Source: Legionella longbeachae
Lineage (GTDB): Bacteria > Pseudomonadota > Gammaproteobacteria > Legionellales > Legionellaceae
DNA length: 64,000 nt
Reading direction: 5' to 3'
Assembly (NCBI RefSeq): GCF_004283175.1
Contig: NZ_RXNW01000010.1
Location: 1 to 64,000 of the forward strand
Below, one piece after another: positions 18,394 to 28,053 of the stretch (its first letter is position 1; every line of letters starts with the position of its first letter). The notes under the pieces were generated by a model. That model searched no databases, was not told where the DNA came from, and saw only the letters and a list, made by a program, of their open reading frames with translations. The translations under genes and the position numbers were made by a program.

Positions 18394-19170
18394 TTATCTA
18401 TTCTTCATTTTCGATAAATGATTAGCAGAAGCCTGTACTGTAGGCATTATAATCATTTCTTCAATATCTACGTGCAGAGGACGAGTAATACAATATACTA
18501 TTGCATCAGCTATATCTTCTGCTAACAGGGGTTGAAAATCACTGTAGAATTCCTTTGCCTTTTCCTTGTCCTTCCACCGCACTTCGCTAAACTCGGTTTC
18601 TACTGCGCCTGGAGCAATTTCAGTAACGCGAACAGGACTACCAAGCATATCTAACCTCATTGTCTTTGAAAGCGCATGAACTGCGTGTTTTGTTGCACAA
18701 TAAACATTTCCATTTGGATAACATTCATGGCCTGCAATTGATCCAATATTAACTACATGACCATAGCCTCGTTCAAGCATACCTGGAATCAACGCTCGAC
18801 TCACATAAAGCAATCCTTTAATATTAGTATCAATCATAATATCCCAATGCTCTTCAATACCCTGTTGCACAGGAAGAGTATCTAAAGCCAATCCAGCATT
18901 ATTGATTAAAATCTCAATCGACTGCCATTGGCTGGGCAAGGCAGCAAGTTGCTTCTTGACTTGCTCATGCTCACGTACATCTAAAGGTAAAATGTAATGT
19001 TCCTTGCCATACAGCTGTTTCAATTCCTTCGCTAATTGTTCAAGACGCTCTACGCGTCGAGCACAGAGAATGAGTCGCGCACCATATTTTGCACATAACT
19101 GCGCACAAGCCTGACCAATGCCGCTTGAAGCACCAGTGATTAAAATAATTTTATCCATTAAATCATTCAT
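18394..19170 (-). CDS. ydfG: Short-chain dehydrogenase, YdfG-like NADP-dependent 3-hydroxy acid dehydrogenase
   Basis: Classical SDR of 258 residues. Cofactor motif TGASSGIG near residue 13; CARRVERL, with Arg after the second strand, suggests NADP; NNAGLA; the catalytic Ser in NIGSIAG and YCATK (Tyr/Lys). The PGAVETEFS segment matches the YdfG/serine-dehydrogenase subgroup, which oxidises L-allo-threonine, serine and 3-hydroxy acids and may detoxify malonic semialdehyde. AAAGGTG precedes the start. Confidence 0.85.
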   Translation of the reverse strand: MNDLMDKIILITGASSGIGQACAQLCAKYGARLILCARRVERLEQLAKELKQLYGKEHYILPLDVREHEQVKKQLAALPSQWQSIEILINNAGLALDTLPVQQGIEEHWDIMIDTNIKGLLYVSRALIPGMLERGYGHVVNIGSIAGHECYPNGNVYCATKHAVHALSKTMRLDMLGSPVRVTEIAPGAVETEFSEVRWKDKEKAKEFYSDFQPLLAEDIADAIVYCITRPLHVDIEEMIIMPTVQASANHLSKMKNR

Positions 19171-19381
19171 CTTTTTACACCTTTACTTTCAACAAGAAAA
19201 TTAATTAAAAGGACTACTTGCAACTCTACTCTTGGCGAAACAGCTGAGTTTCCTACATTTCGCCGCTTGAAAATCCAGATATCATGACTTAAATGAGTAG
19301 ATTATCAATTATCTCAAGTGATATCTTTTTAGTATTAAATATTGCCGCAAATATATAAGCAGATTTTGATGAGGCAATCGT

Positions 19382-20017
19382 TTATTTTGAAACTGACAAC
19401 AATTTTATTACTTCATCATCTGTTGTTTGTGAAAAGTCATTGTACCACAATCCTACAGCATAAAAATTAGCTGGTTGAAGTGGGCAGATGATTGCGTCAA
19501 CTAAAGGGGCGAGCTCATCACAAGTAGAACGTGCAGCAACAGGAACAGCAATAATAATTTTTGCGGGATGCTTCTGTTTCAAAGCTGCAATAGCTGCGCG
19601 CATTGTATAACCGGTGGCAATACCATCATCCACAAGAATTACGGTTTGCCCTGTAAGTTCGGGGAAAGACTTATTGCCACGGTACACTGATTCACGACGT
19701 GATAATTCATCCTTCTCTGATTGCAGCACCTTATTTAAAGCGTCCTTTTCTATATGAAGAGCACTAAGAACTTCTTCATTTAAAGCAACGGTACCTCCAG
19801 AGGCTATAGCACCCATAGCAAACTCTTCATGACCGGGCAAACCTAATTTTCTTACAATAAAAATGTCAAGTTCCAATGACAGCTTCTTTGCAATTTCATA
19901 AGCAACTGGAACCCCACCCCTAGGTAGCGCTAAAATGATGACATCGGTCTTTTTTGAATAGTCCTTTAATAAATCAGCCAAAACAAGTCCAGCTTGATAG
20001 CGATCACTATAGTTCAT
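19382..20017 (-). CDS. Phosphoribosyltransferase-domain protein
   Basis: A type I phosphoribosyltransferase fold. Start at ATG 20017, six bases after GGAGG; the frame extends to 20035 but without a ribosome binding site. In the 211-residue product the PRPP motif is VILVDDGIATGYTMRAA, and the N-terminal LALPRGGVPVAYEIA and FIVRKLGLPGHEEFAMGAIA segments are typical of the predicted PRTase family often found fused or adjacent to erythromycin-esterase or dienelactone-hydrolase domains. The nucleobase substrate is unknown. Confidence 0.85.
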   Translation of the reverse strand: MNYSDRYQAGLVLADLLKDYSKKTDVIILALPRGGVPVAYEIAKKLSLELDIFIVRKLGLPGHEEFAMGAIASGGTVALNEEVLSALHIEKDALNKVLQSEKDELSRRESVYRGNKSFPELTGQTVILVDDGIATGYTMRAAIAALKQKHPAKIIIAVPVAARSTCDELAPLVDAIICPLQPANFYAVGLWYNDFSQTTDDEVIKLLSVSK

Positions 20018-20113
20018 GCCAACCCTCCACAACAATCCTTATATTGAAGTTTAGCCTATTTGTTCTGCTGTGCTATATTTTAACAATTAGCTATTCTCAC
20101 GGAGGAAATAGCC

Positions 20114-22057
20114 ATGAATGTTACAGAAAAAATCATCAAAGCCCATCTTCTTGATGGTGAAATGAACGCGGGAAAAGAGATTGCTTTAAAAATAGATCAA
20201 ACTCTTTGCCAGGATGCAACAGGCACATTGGTCATGCTTGAATTGGAAGCAATTGAACTCGAACAGACCCAGGCTGAAATTTCCGTCCAATATGTCGATC
20301 ACAATTTAATTCAAGAAGATAACAAAAATCCAGATGATCACCTCTTTCTTGCAAGTGCAGCAAAACGTTTTGGTCTTTATTTTAGCCGTCCTGGCAATGG
20401 AATTAGCCATGCAGTACACATGCAAAATTTCGGTAAACCAGGAAAAACGTTAACGGGTTCAGACAGTCATTCCTGTGCTGCTGGCTCATTAGGAATGATA
20501 GCTATTGGTTCTGGGGGACTAGAAGTAGCCATGGCTATTGCAGGCTATCCGCTCTATATAAAAATGCCTAAAGTGCTTGGCGTCCATTTAACTGGGAAAT
20601 TACCCAAATGGGTTAGTGCTAAAGACGTTATCCTGGAAATGTTACGCCGATATGATGTTAAAGGGGGTGTAGGTTACATCATAGAATACTATGGAGAAGG
20701 GTTAAAGTATTTAAGTGCCATGGATAGGCACGTAATCGCCAATATGGGGGCTGAATTAGGAGCAACAACTACAGTATTTCCTGCAGATGAAATCACTAAA
20801 GAATTTTTACAAAGTCAAAATCGTGAAAAAGATTGGATTGAATTAAAAGCTGATAAAAATGCATCTTATGATAAAGATGAAGAAATTGATTTATCAAAAC
20901 TTGAACCCCTTATTGCAAAGCCCACCAGTCCTGGAAATGTAGTTCCTGTCGCAGAAATTGCTGGAGAAGAAATTTATCAGGCATATATTGGTTCATCAGC
21001 AAATCCGGGGTATCGTGATTTTGCGATTGCCGCAGAAATAGTAAAAGGTCGTACTGTGCATCCAAATGTATCCTTTGATATTAATCCAAGTTCACGAACT
21101 ATTTTAGAAGAATTAGTTCGTGATGGACATTTAGGAAACCTAATTCATGCTGGTGCTCGCATTCATCAGGCTGGATGTAATGGCTGTATTGGTATGGGCC
21201 AAGCACCTGCAACAGATAAAAACAGTTTACGTACTGTGCCAAGAAATTTTCCTGGCCGCTCAGGAACAGATGAAGATAAAGTCTTTCTTTGTAGTCCTGA
21301 AACAGCGGCAGCCTCAGCATTAACAGGTGTTATTACTGATCCCAGGACTTTAGACATGCCTTATCCTGAAATAAAATTACCCCATAAAAGAATACTCAAT
21401 CCTGGATGTTTTGAAAGTCCATTGCCTTTAGAAGAGGCTAAATACATTAAATTGATAAAAGGTCCTAATATTGTCACGTTGCCTGATTTTGATCCTTTTC
21501 CTAATTCATTGAAAATACCTGTATTACTTATAGTGGAAGATAATATATCAACCGATGAAATTTCTCCTGCTGGCGCCAAAGTTCTTCCCTATCGTAGCAA
21601 TATTCCTAAAATTAGTGAGTTTACTTATCACCATGTCGATTCAGATTATGCAAGTCGTACGAAAAAATATAAAAAGGGTCATGTTATTATAGGCGGAGAT
21701 AATTACGGTCAAGGGTCAAGCCGAGAACATGCAGCTTTAGCACCACGTTACTTAGGCTTAAGGGCAGTAATTGCAAAGAGCTTTGCCCGTATCCATTGGC
21801 AAAATCTAATTAATTTTGGTATTTTGCCTTTAGTTTTTAAAAATACCCGGGATTATGATGAAATCGATTTAAATGATATGGTTGAAATCAATAACTTTCC
21901 TGATATCTTAGACAAGGAGTCATTTAAGATAAAAATTGAGGAAAAAGAAATTGAAGTAGAACATACCCTTTCCAAACGTCAAATTGAATTACTTGTAAAA
22001 GGTGGATTAATTAACTGGGTTAAGAAAGATTTGCAAAAGAAACAAAAAACGGAATAA
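20114..22057 (+). CDS. Aconitate hydratase, compact (about 650-aa) type
   Basis: Interconverts citrate and isocitrate using a [4Fe-4S] cluster. The 647-residue protein is shorter than the 890-residue AcnA/IRP type and resembles the compact aconitases of Firmicutes and Bacteroidetes. Cluster cysteines: the first in GSDSHSCAAGSLG, the second and third in GCNGCIGMG. The swivelling domain has STDEISPAGAK and NYGQGSSREHAA with the catalytic serine. GGAGGAA lies a few bases upstream of the ATG. Legionella usually also has a full-size AcnA, so this may be a second enzyme; homoaconitase-like substrates are possible. Confidence 0.9.
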   Translation: MNVTEKIIKAHLLDGEMNAGKEIALKIDQTLCQDATGTLVMLELEAIELEQTQAEISVQYVDHNLIQEDNKNPDDHLFLASAAKRFGLYFSRPGNGISHAVHMQNFGKPGKTLTGSDSHSCAAGSLGMIAIGSGGLEVAMAIAGYPLYIKMPKVLGVHLTGKLPKWVSAKDVILEMLRRYDVKGGVGYIIEYYGEGLKYLSAMDRHVIANMGAELGATTTVFPADEITKEFLQSQNREKDWIELKADKNASYDKDEEIDLSKLEPLIAKPTSPGNVVPVAEIAGEEIYQAYIGSSANPGYRDFAIAAEIVKGRTVHPNVSFDINPSSRTILEELVRDGHLGNLIHAGARIHQAGCNGCIGMGQAPATDKNSLRTVPRNFPGRSGTDEDKVFLCSPETAAASALTGVITDPRTLDMPYPEIKLPHKRILNPGCFESPLPLEEAKYIKLIKGPNIVTLPDFDPFPNSLKIPVLLIVEDNISTDEISPAGAKVLPYRSNIPKISEFTYHHVDSDYASRTKKYKKGHVIIGGDNYGQGSSREHAALAPRYLGLRAVIAKSFARIHWQNLINFGILPLVFKNTRDYDEIDLNDMVEINNFPDILDKESFKIKIEEKEIEVEHTLSKRQIELLVKGGLINWVKKDLQKKQKTE

Positions 22058-22152
22058 CCTTAGCTTAGCGAGGCAAAAAGAAATAAGACTTGCAGGATAT
22101 CATGTATTTTGCCGCGCCCCCAAATATCCAGGTTCACGGCCTATTATGAGGA

Positions 22153-23088
22153 TTAATCAAAAGAAATTTGAGGTCCTAAAGGCACAACCTGAGTTGGGTT
22201 AATGGTTTTATGACTGTAATAATAGTGCTGTTTAATATGTAAAAAATTTACTGTTTCATGAACCCCTGGATGGTGATACAGTCGTTTCAAATAAGGTTGC
22301 AAAGCTTGATAATCACTGATTCGTTGTTGATTCGTTTTAAAATGACCATAATAAACAACATCAAAACGGATTAATGTTGTGAACAAACGCCAATCGACCT
22401 CTGTAAGATGCTCCCCTAATAAATATTTTTGATGGAGTAAACGTTTATCCAACTCATCAAGTAAAGCAAATAATTCAACGTAAGCCTCTTCATATGCATT
22501 TTGCGTTGTTGCAAACCCACAACGATATACGCCATTATTAATTGCATCATAAATCCTTTCATTTAAGTTATCTATTTCTGACTGCAAAGATTCAGGATAA
22601 AAATCCTGTGTATCGCCCGTTAAATGATTAAAAGCATCATTAAACTGGCGGATAATTTCTGCTGATTCATTACTAACAATAGTTTTTTCTTTTTTATCCC
22701 ACAAAACTGGCACAGTAACCCTGCCAGTATATTGGTTGCTTGCTTTGGCATAAAGTTCATACAAATAATTAAGTCCGTAAAGGATGTCTCCAGTAGCCCC
22801 CATCCCTTTTTTAAATTCCCAACCTTTTTCAAGCATGTGCGGATGCACTATAGAAACATCAATATAATCATCTAATTGCTTCAATTTTCTAAAGATGAGC
22901 GTACGATGTGCCCATGGGCAGGCTAGTGACACATACAAATGATAACGCTCTTTTTCTGCAGGAAAACGGGCATTTAATTCATTACTGATTTTAAAGTGAA
23001 ATTGTACAGGCTCACGTTTGAATTTCCCACCTGTCTTGGAAGTATCATACCAAACATCGTGCCAGTGTCCATCAATCATCAATCCCAT
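22153..23088 (-). CDS. yqjG: Glutathionyl-hydroquinone reductase
   Basis: Xi-class glutathione transferase that removes glutathione from glutathionyl-hydroquinones. The 311-residue protein has the class motif SLACPWAHRTLIF with the catalytic cysteine at residue 57, the N-terminal DVWYDTSKTGGKFKREP segment, PVLWDKKEKTIVSNESAEII, and a helical C-terminal domain with GEHLTEVDWRLFTTLIRFD. Full length. Transcribed alone and divergent from psuK. Confidence 0.93.
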   Translation of the reverse strand: MGLMIDGHWHDVWYDTSKTGGKFKREPVQFHFKISNELNARFPAEKERYHLYVSLACPWAHRTLIFRKLKQLDDYIDVSIVHPHMLEKGWEFKKGMGATGDILYGLNYLYELYAKASNQYTGRVTVPVLWDKKEKTIVSNESAEIIRQFNDAFNHLTGDTQDFYPESLQSEIDNLNERIYDAINNGVYRCGFATTQNAYEEAYVELFALLDELDKRLLHQKYLLGEHLTEVDWRLFTTLIRFDVVYYGHFKTNQQRISDYQALQPYLKRLYHHPGVHETVNFLHIKQHYYYSHKTINPTQVVPLGPQISFD

Positions 23089-23192
23089 AATTTGTCCTTA
23101 TTAATTTCCTATAAATAATTATAATCAATCTATCATTCTAATTTTCTGCGCCCATGATATGATGCATTATTTAAGTTATTTTTAATCGTTAC

Positions 23193-24152
23193 ATGACAAA
23201 AATAATTTGCATTGGTGGGGTCACTGTCGATCGAAAAATAATCCCCTCTCATCAATTACGATTGAGAACTTCAAACCCGGTTTCCTCCCTATCCACATTT
23301 GGTGGGGTGGCACATAATGTAGCTAAAAATCTCGCTTTGCTGACTAATAACATTCATTTTTGTAGTGCCGTTGGTGATGATCAAGACGGAATAGATGTCC
23401 AAACACATTTAAAAAATCTAGGCATAGCAATCAAAAATATTCTCACAATCCCTCAGCAAAAAACCGCGCATTATGACGTCCTTCTCGATCACGAGGGCGA
23501 ATTATATATTGCTTTGGCAGACATGGAGATTTTTGAGCATATTCCCTTTCAAAAATTTACTCAAACTTGGGAGGAATGGAATCATGGAGATATTGTATTT
23601 TTGGATACCAATTTACCAGAACCTATTATCGATCATGTTGTAAATATAGGTCGCACCCAAAATATTAGATTATGTATTGATCCAGTTTCCGTAGTAAAAG
23701 CAAAAAAATTATCTTCCTGCCTCGAACACGTTTTCTTATTAAAGCCGGATCGTTATGAAGCCGAAACATTAACGAATAGTTCCATCCATTCCATCTCTGA
23801 TTGTATCAAAGCAGGACAAATATTACTGGATAAAGGAGTGGAACATTGCATTATTAGTTTAGGCAAATTCGGTTATGTGATCGTTAACGAGAAAATTCAG
23901 CAACATTTTCCATCATTTTTTATTGAATCAGTAGTTGATGTGAGCGGAGCAGGTGATGCTTTTCTTGCTGGAGTTCTTTATGAGTTAAAGCAAGAAACCT
24001 CCATATTAGAAGCATGTCGCACAGGAGCCGCGATGGCTGCGCTTACGATACAATCACCCCATACAGTAAATGAACAGATTAATCTTGAAGTTCTTCGAAA
24101 AATTCAATTCACAAATAAACTAAGAGAAACAGATCATGCTGCAATTTTTTGA
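23193..24152 (+). CDS. psuK: Pseudouridine kinase (PfkB family)
   Basis: Phosphorylates pseudouridine at the 5' position. PfkB features in the 319-residue product: the N-terminal IGGVTVDRK, the glycine-rich FGGVAHNVAKNLA, and the C-terminal anion-hole/catalytic motif DVSGAGDAFLAG. Substrate assignment rests on the immediately following psuG, which overlaps it by 17 bases; the pair makes a pseudouridine degradation operon. Confidence 0.9.
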   Translation: MTKIICIGGVTVDRKIIPSHQLRLRTSNPVSSLSTFGGVAHNVAKNLALLTNNIHFCSAVGDDQDGIDVQTHLKNLGIAIKNILTIPQQKTAHYDVLLDHEGELYIALADMEIFEHIPFQKFTQTWEEWNHGDIVFLDTNLPEPIIDHVVNIGRTQNIRLCIDPVSVVKAKKLSSCLEHVFLLKPDRYEAETLTNSSIHSISDCIKAGQILLDKGVEHCIISLGKFGYVIVNEKIQQHFPSFFIESVVDVSGAGDAFLAGVLYELKQETSILEACRTGAAMAALTIQSPHTVNEQINLEVLRKIQFTNKLRETDHAAIF

Positions 24153-25041
24153 TTATTCCCCGGAAGTGAAATTTGCCATCGAACATAAAAAGCCCATATT
24201 AGCTTTGGAGTCCACTATCATTTCCCATGGTATGCCTTATCCTGAAAATTATGAAACAGCACAAACAGTAGAACAAATTGTCCGTGAACAAAATGTAACT
24301 CCCGCTACAATCGCTGTGCTTGATGGAAAAATTAAAATCGGCTTAACGACTCAAGAATTACGAGCCTTCTCATGTAACAACGAAATATATAAAGCCAGTC
24401 GACGTGATTTGTCATTTATAATAGCAAATGAATATTCTGCAGGTACTACTGTTGCCGCAACCTTATTTTGTGCAGCCAAAGCAGGTATTAAATTATTTGC
24501 TACAGGAGGAATCGGCGGAGTCCATCGAGGCGATGCCCAGGATATTTCCGCTGACTTAATCGAAATTGCACGAACACCCATCGCCACAATTTGTGCCGGC
24601 GCAAAAGCAATTCTTGACTTACCCCGGACATTAGAGCTTTTAGAAACAATGAGTGTGCCAATCATTGGGTACCGCACCCAAGTTTTACCCGCTTTTTATA
24701 GTGACTCAACCCCTTATCAATTGCCAATATCAGTAAATGATATTGAATCACTCGTTAAAATACTAAAAACCCATTGGTGCATCGATGCAGTCTCTGGAGT
24801 ATTAATCGCAAATCCAATTCCAGCAGAATTCAATATTCCTGGTAATGAGATTGAACCAATTATCATCAACGCATTACATCAAGCAGAACTAAATAACATT
24901 TCAGGAAAAGCGTTAACCCCATTTTTATTAGCTGAAGTCGCCAAGCTTACTGGAGGAAAAAGCTTGCATGCAAATATCGCACTAATTAAAAGCAATGCAC
25001 GTCTAGGAGCTCAACTTGCCCACGCTTATTTTAACTCCTAG
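24136..25041 (+). CDS. psuG: Pseudouridine-5'-phosphate glycosidase
   Basis: Splits pseudouridine 5'-phosphate into uracil and ribose 5-phosphate by breaking the C-C glycosidic bond. The 301-residue protein has the family signatures ALESTIISHGMPYPEN, TPATIAVLDGKIKIGL, the catalytic-lysine segment KASRRDL, FATGGIGGVHRGD, and GYRTQVLPAFY. It overlaps psuK and completes the pathway. Confidence 0.95.
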   Translation: MLQFFDYSPEVKFAIEHKKPILALESTIISHGMPYPENYETAQTVEQIVREQNVTPATIAVLDGKIKIGLTTQELRAFSCNNEIYKASRRDLSFIIANEYSAGTTVAATLFCAAKAGIKLFATGGIGGVHRGDAQDISADLIEIARTPIATICAGAKAILDLPRTLELLETMSVPIIGYRTQVLPAFYSDSTPYQLPISVNDIESLVKILKTHWCIDAVSGVLIANPIPAEFNIPGNEIEPIIINALHQAELNNISGKALTPFLLAEVAKLTGGKSLHANIALIKSNARLGAQLAHAYFNS

Positions 25042-25054
25042 AGCGCTCTCGTTG

Positions 25055-26134
25055 TCAGAAATTTTTACAAGATTGCTGACAACTGTGTCGCTTTTCTTCG
25101 TAAAAATCAGGCCACGCATTAATAAACAACCTTAAATTAACATTGGGAACAAGTGGCATATCCCTAATATTCAACCGCGTTACTGGATCAGGGATAGGCT
25201 GAGCATTACCCCATACCGGAAGTCCAATTTGCTTGGAGCTTATCCATTGTTCTATCGAACTTTGCTCATAGGAATATCCACTAGGGGATAATACAGGATT
25301 TTTCATAGTTACAAATTGTATGGGATCCTGGATATCCTCTTCTACTTTCTCTAATTTAGCTAAATAGTCATTAGGTTGTAATGCATTTGCAGCAACATAA
25401 TTAATAATCGTTTTAAGCTTTATATTAGGATAAAAATCTCTGCCTTCTTGTAAAGTTGGATCCTCGTCCAGCAAATGTGCTCGTTCGTATGTAATACCAT
25501 TCGAAACCAGGGTCACTGGATCTTTCATTAATTTTGCTGCTCCAGTTTTTTTAGTAGCAAGCGGGCATGAAAGAGCCATAAGTATACCTTCTGGCAAAGA
25601 AATGATCGTTGATTCCAAAGGTGACGATTTAGGCTTGGGCGCAGTTACATAAGTCGTGTACGCTGTTGTTTGTGTTTCTTCTCCCGCTTTTGGATTTATT
25701 CTATTATCTGGAACATAACCGCTCTCAGATAAAAGATTTAATAACCCGGGAAGATGGGGGGTTGTATTTTCCTCTGTCAACTTGACAATACCACCTACAG
25801 ACATAGCAATGGCATCAAACAAGTCACTTCCCGGACTTTCGTTATTAAGTATCCATCCCTTGTCATTGGATAACAAATAACGTTGCGGTGTATTCATTTT
25901 CCATTTGGAGGATGACTTTTTATAACTTATTGATTGAACTGTGAGTAAACCCTCCACTCGACTCTCACGAATCAACCATAATTTACCACCATTTTCTTCT
26001 AATTCATCAATCTTGTTAGAAAAAGAGGGCTGATTTTTGAGCAATTCAACTTTGCTCACAAGAATTTGGTTTGTTTCTTTAGGCCCCATTTTACCATAGA
26101 TAAAAATATCAGCTTCTTCTAATTTAGATTGCAT
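25055..26134 (-). CDS. Twin U-box protein, candidate ubiquitin-ligase effector
   Basis: A 359-residue soluble protein with two regions that read as U-box E3 ligase folds. The first is at about 188-250 (LSCPLATKK, LMKDPVTLVSNGITYERAHL, FYPNIKLKTIINYV). The second, better one is at about 271-342 (FVTMKNPVLSPSGYSYEQSS, IEQWISS, DPVTRLNIRDMPLVPNVNLR). U-boxes are eukaryotic; in bacteria they occur in Icm/Dot effectors such as LubX, which also has two, but LubX is about 215 residues. Here about 180 extra N-terminal residues have no family I recognise. The first box lacks the usual P-x-T turn. It would act in the host cell. No PmrA box was found upstream. Confidence 0.75.
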   Translation of the reverse strand: MQSKLEEADIFIYGKMGPKETNQILVSKVELLKNQPSFSNKIDELEENGGKLWLIRESRVEGLLTVQSISYKKSSSKWKMNTPQRYLLSNDKGWILNNESPGSDLFDAIAMSVGGIVKLTEENTTPHLPGLLNLLSESGYVPDNRINPKAGEETQTTAYTTYVTAPKPKSSPLESTIISLPEGILMALSCPLATKKTGAAKLMKDPVTLVSNGITYERAHLLDEDPTLQEGRDFYPNIKLKTIINYVAANALQPNDYLAKLEKVEEDIQDPIQFVTMKNPVLSPSGYSYEQSSIEQWISSKQIGLPVWGNAQPIPDPVTRLNIRDMPLVPNVNLRLFINAWPDFYEEKRHSCQQSCKNF

Positions 26135-26335
26135 TTTGACTCCACATAAAATCTATATAGAATTCTTTAATGTTCAGAAAACTATCTATAGAAGTTAAAA
26201 GAGAATGATTTTACATTGTTCATAAAGGATAAACAATGAAATAAATGCACGATATTGATATTTTAAGTTTAATTAAAGCCCATTTAGTTAAAAATGAGCA
26301 TATTTACCTAAGAAAATGATGACAGATTATTTTCC

Positions 26336-27247
26336 TTAATGAGTTAACCCAATTTCAGATGCTCGTAATTCCTCTGTATTCTCCGGTGCGTGGACTCTCC
26401 CCTGGCACCAATGTTTCAACTGTTGAAATCCATGTAGCGTCGCCTTGTATAAATCGGGAAGGATAGAAACAATAGCATCAAGAAGATCAGTAAAACCACC
26501 TTTATTAAAACCATAAATACAACGATTAAATTCAGCTCCTTTTTTACTTAAAGCAATGATATCGTCCTTTTTAGAAAAAAATTGATGTGGATTAAAACCC
26601 AATTGAAACTTGGTATCATAATCTTTTAGTTCCTGAGCAAAAATATCTTCGATATCATCTGCGATAAGATGTTTCACTTGGGCTTCTGTAAGAACAGGAT
26701 ACAGTGTTGCCATCATATGCCGCACTGCTTCATTCTTAGTTAACTGCTCAATAGAACGATCCCTGCGTTTGCTAGGGTCTTGTCCAAGGCTCCAATTACA
26801 TGCGCCAACCAATAGAGTTAATGACTCGTAGTATTCTGTATATGCTGCCGCCCGTTGATTGATATAATAAACTGTAGCCCCCCAACCTATCCAACCTAAG
26901 GAACCAACAACAGGTAGAAATGATAAGGCAGACGCTACTACGCCAAAAGCAACGCTTCCTAAGATTTTTTGATCAACGCTATGGAGTTGCGCGGATTTGT
27001 CTTTAAACAAAGCGATGCATTTATTTAAAAATTCAATATGTGTCCTATCTGTAGAGAGAAAACTCTGCCCCTCTTTAATCTCAACAGCAAGTTCATTGCG
27101 ATTTGTTGCTTGAGCTGATCTAGGAATCACAAAATAATTTTCTGATTCTCTTTGTAGTTTGTAAGGATCAGTGTTAATACCAAGTAGAGGTACTGAAGTA
27201 GAATCAGATTGCATTTTAATTCCGAAAAATTCAAATACGGAGGCCAT
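26336..27247 (-). CDS. Unknown 303-aa protein with one hydrophobic region, possible effector
   Basis: Start placed at ATG 27247 (MASVFEFFGIK), with AAGGA ten bases upstream; an ATG at 27265 lacks one. No signal peptide. A helix-rich protein with one hydrophobic hairpin-like stretch around residues 115-145 (VAFGVVASALSFLPVVGSLG), a layout frequent in Legionella membrane-targeted effectors. Nothing catalytic is recognisable. It lies upstream of the U-box gene on the same strand, separated by 200 bases. Function unknown. Confidence 0.7.
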   Translation of the reverse strand: MASVFEFFGIKMQSDSTSVPLLGINTDPYKLQRESENYFVIPRSAQATNRNELAVEIKEGQSFLSTDRTHIEFLNKCIALFKDKSAQLHSVDQKILGSVAFGVVASALSFLPVVGSLGWIGWGATVYYINQRAAAYTEYYESLTLLVGACNWSLGQDPSKRRDRSIEQLTKNEAVRHMMATLYPVLTEAQVKHLIADDIEDIFAQELKDYDTKFQLGFNPHQFFSKKDDIIALSKKGAEFNRCIYGFNKGGFTDLLDAIVSILPDLYKATLHGFQQLKHWCQGRVHAPENTEELRASEIGLTH

Positions 27248-27457
27248 TTTGCGCTTATCCTTCATAAAAAAGGATTGATTGTAAATTTTATTGAAATCAA
27301 TGACAATATTTGTTTGCTCAAAATTTACATTCTAAAAAAATAGAATTTAAATTATATTATTATTTATAATCATATAGTTACAAAGGATAAAAATTTTACA
27401 AACATCCACTAACCGTGTTTGCTAATAATCGCTTTTTATCATAACCAGCTCTACTAT

Positions 27458-27790
27458 TTATTGACCAAAACGTTTAAAACATGTGACCCCTAATGATTGC
27501 ATGGCGCTGCATTGGATTATTGTGGTTGTAGCCGCCGCATTATTCATGATTTGAATTACAAAAGAGCGTCCATCAGCACACGCGATATCCCAATATGCGG
27601 CACCAAATGAATCAAGGCCTTGAAAAAAAGATTGAGTAGGAGTACATGGCAACCCAGCTGAATTAACAATATTTCCCAAAATCTGAACTTGTTGATCTGA
27701 AGTTCTGCTTGACAAAATATCACTTGCAACATTGGCATAGGTAGATGCAGCTAATACTAATAAAATGATTGTCATTATCGAATGTCTCAT
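27458..27790 (-). CDS. Small secreted protein with signal peptide
   Basis: 110 residues. Residues 1-19 (MRHSIMTIILLVLAASTYA) are a signal peptide with predicted cleavage after TYA. The mature domain of about 90 residues has four cysteines (GLPCTPTQ, DIACADGRS, IIQCSAM, VTCFKRF), consistent with two disulfides in the periplasm or outside the cell. No known family. Monocistronic; upstream and downstream gaps are each about 200 bases. Confidence 0.75.
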   Translation of the reverse strand: MRHSIMTIILLVLAASTYANVASDILSSRTSDQQVQILGNIVNSAGLPCTPTQSFFQGLDSFGAAYWDIACADGRSFVIQIMNNAAATTTIIQCSAMQSLGVTCFKRFGQ

Positions 27791-28053
27791 GTTGCATCCT
27801 TACGGTACTAACAATAAGATATTGGTCATAATTTTATTGTAGGATAGGATTGGATTTAATTACAAAAAACAACCAAAAAGATAAAATATCAACCTTCAGT
27901 AATATCAAAAATAATCAAAGTGACTTAGGTGCAACATCACAGCTGTCCATGAATATGGAGAAAAGTAGAATTTAATCAAAACACGCGTAACTTAATGCCA
28001 TTAGTGTATACTTGAGAAACATCAAATATCTCGATGTACAGCGAGGAACTATT

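Noticed and set aside
26261-26285. Two TTAA motifs upstream of the U-box gene that look like a PmrA box
   Set aside because: The period is 10 rather than 11 bases, there is no -10 at 16-17 bases, and the site is about 130 bases from the start codon.
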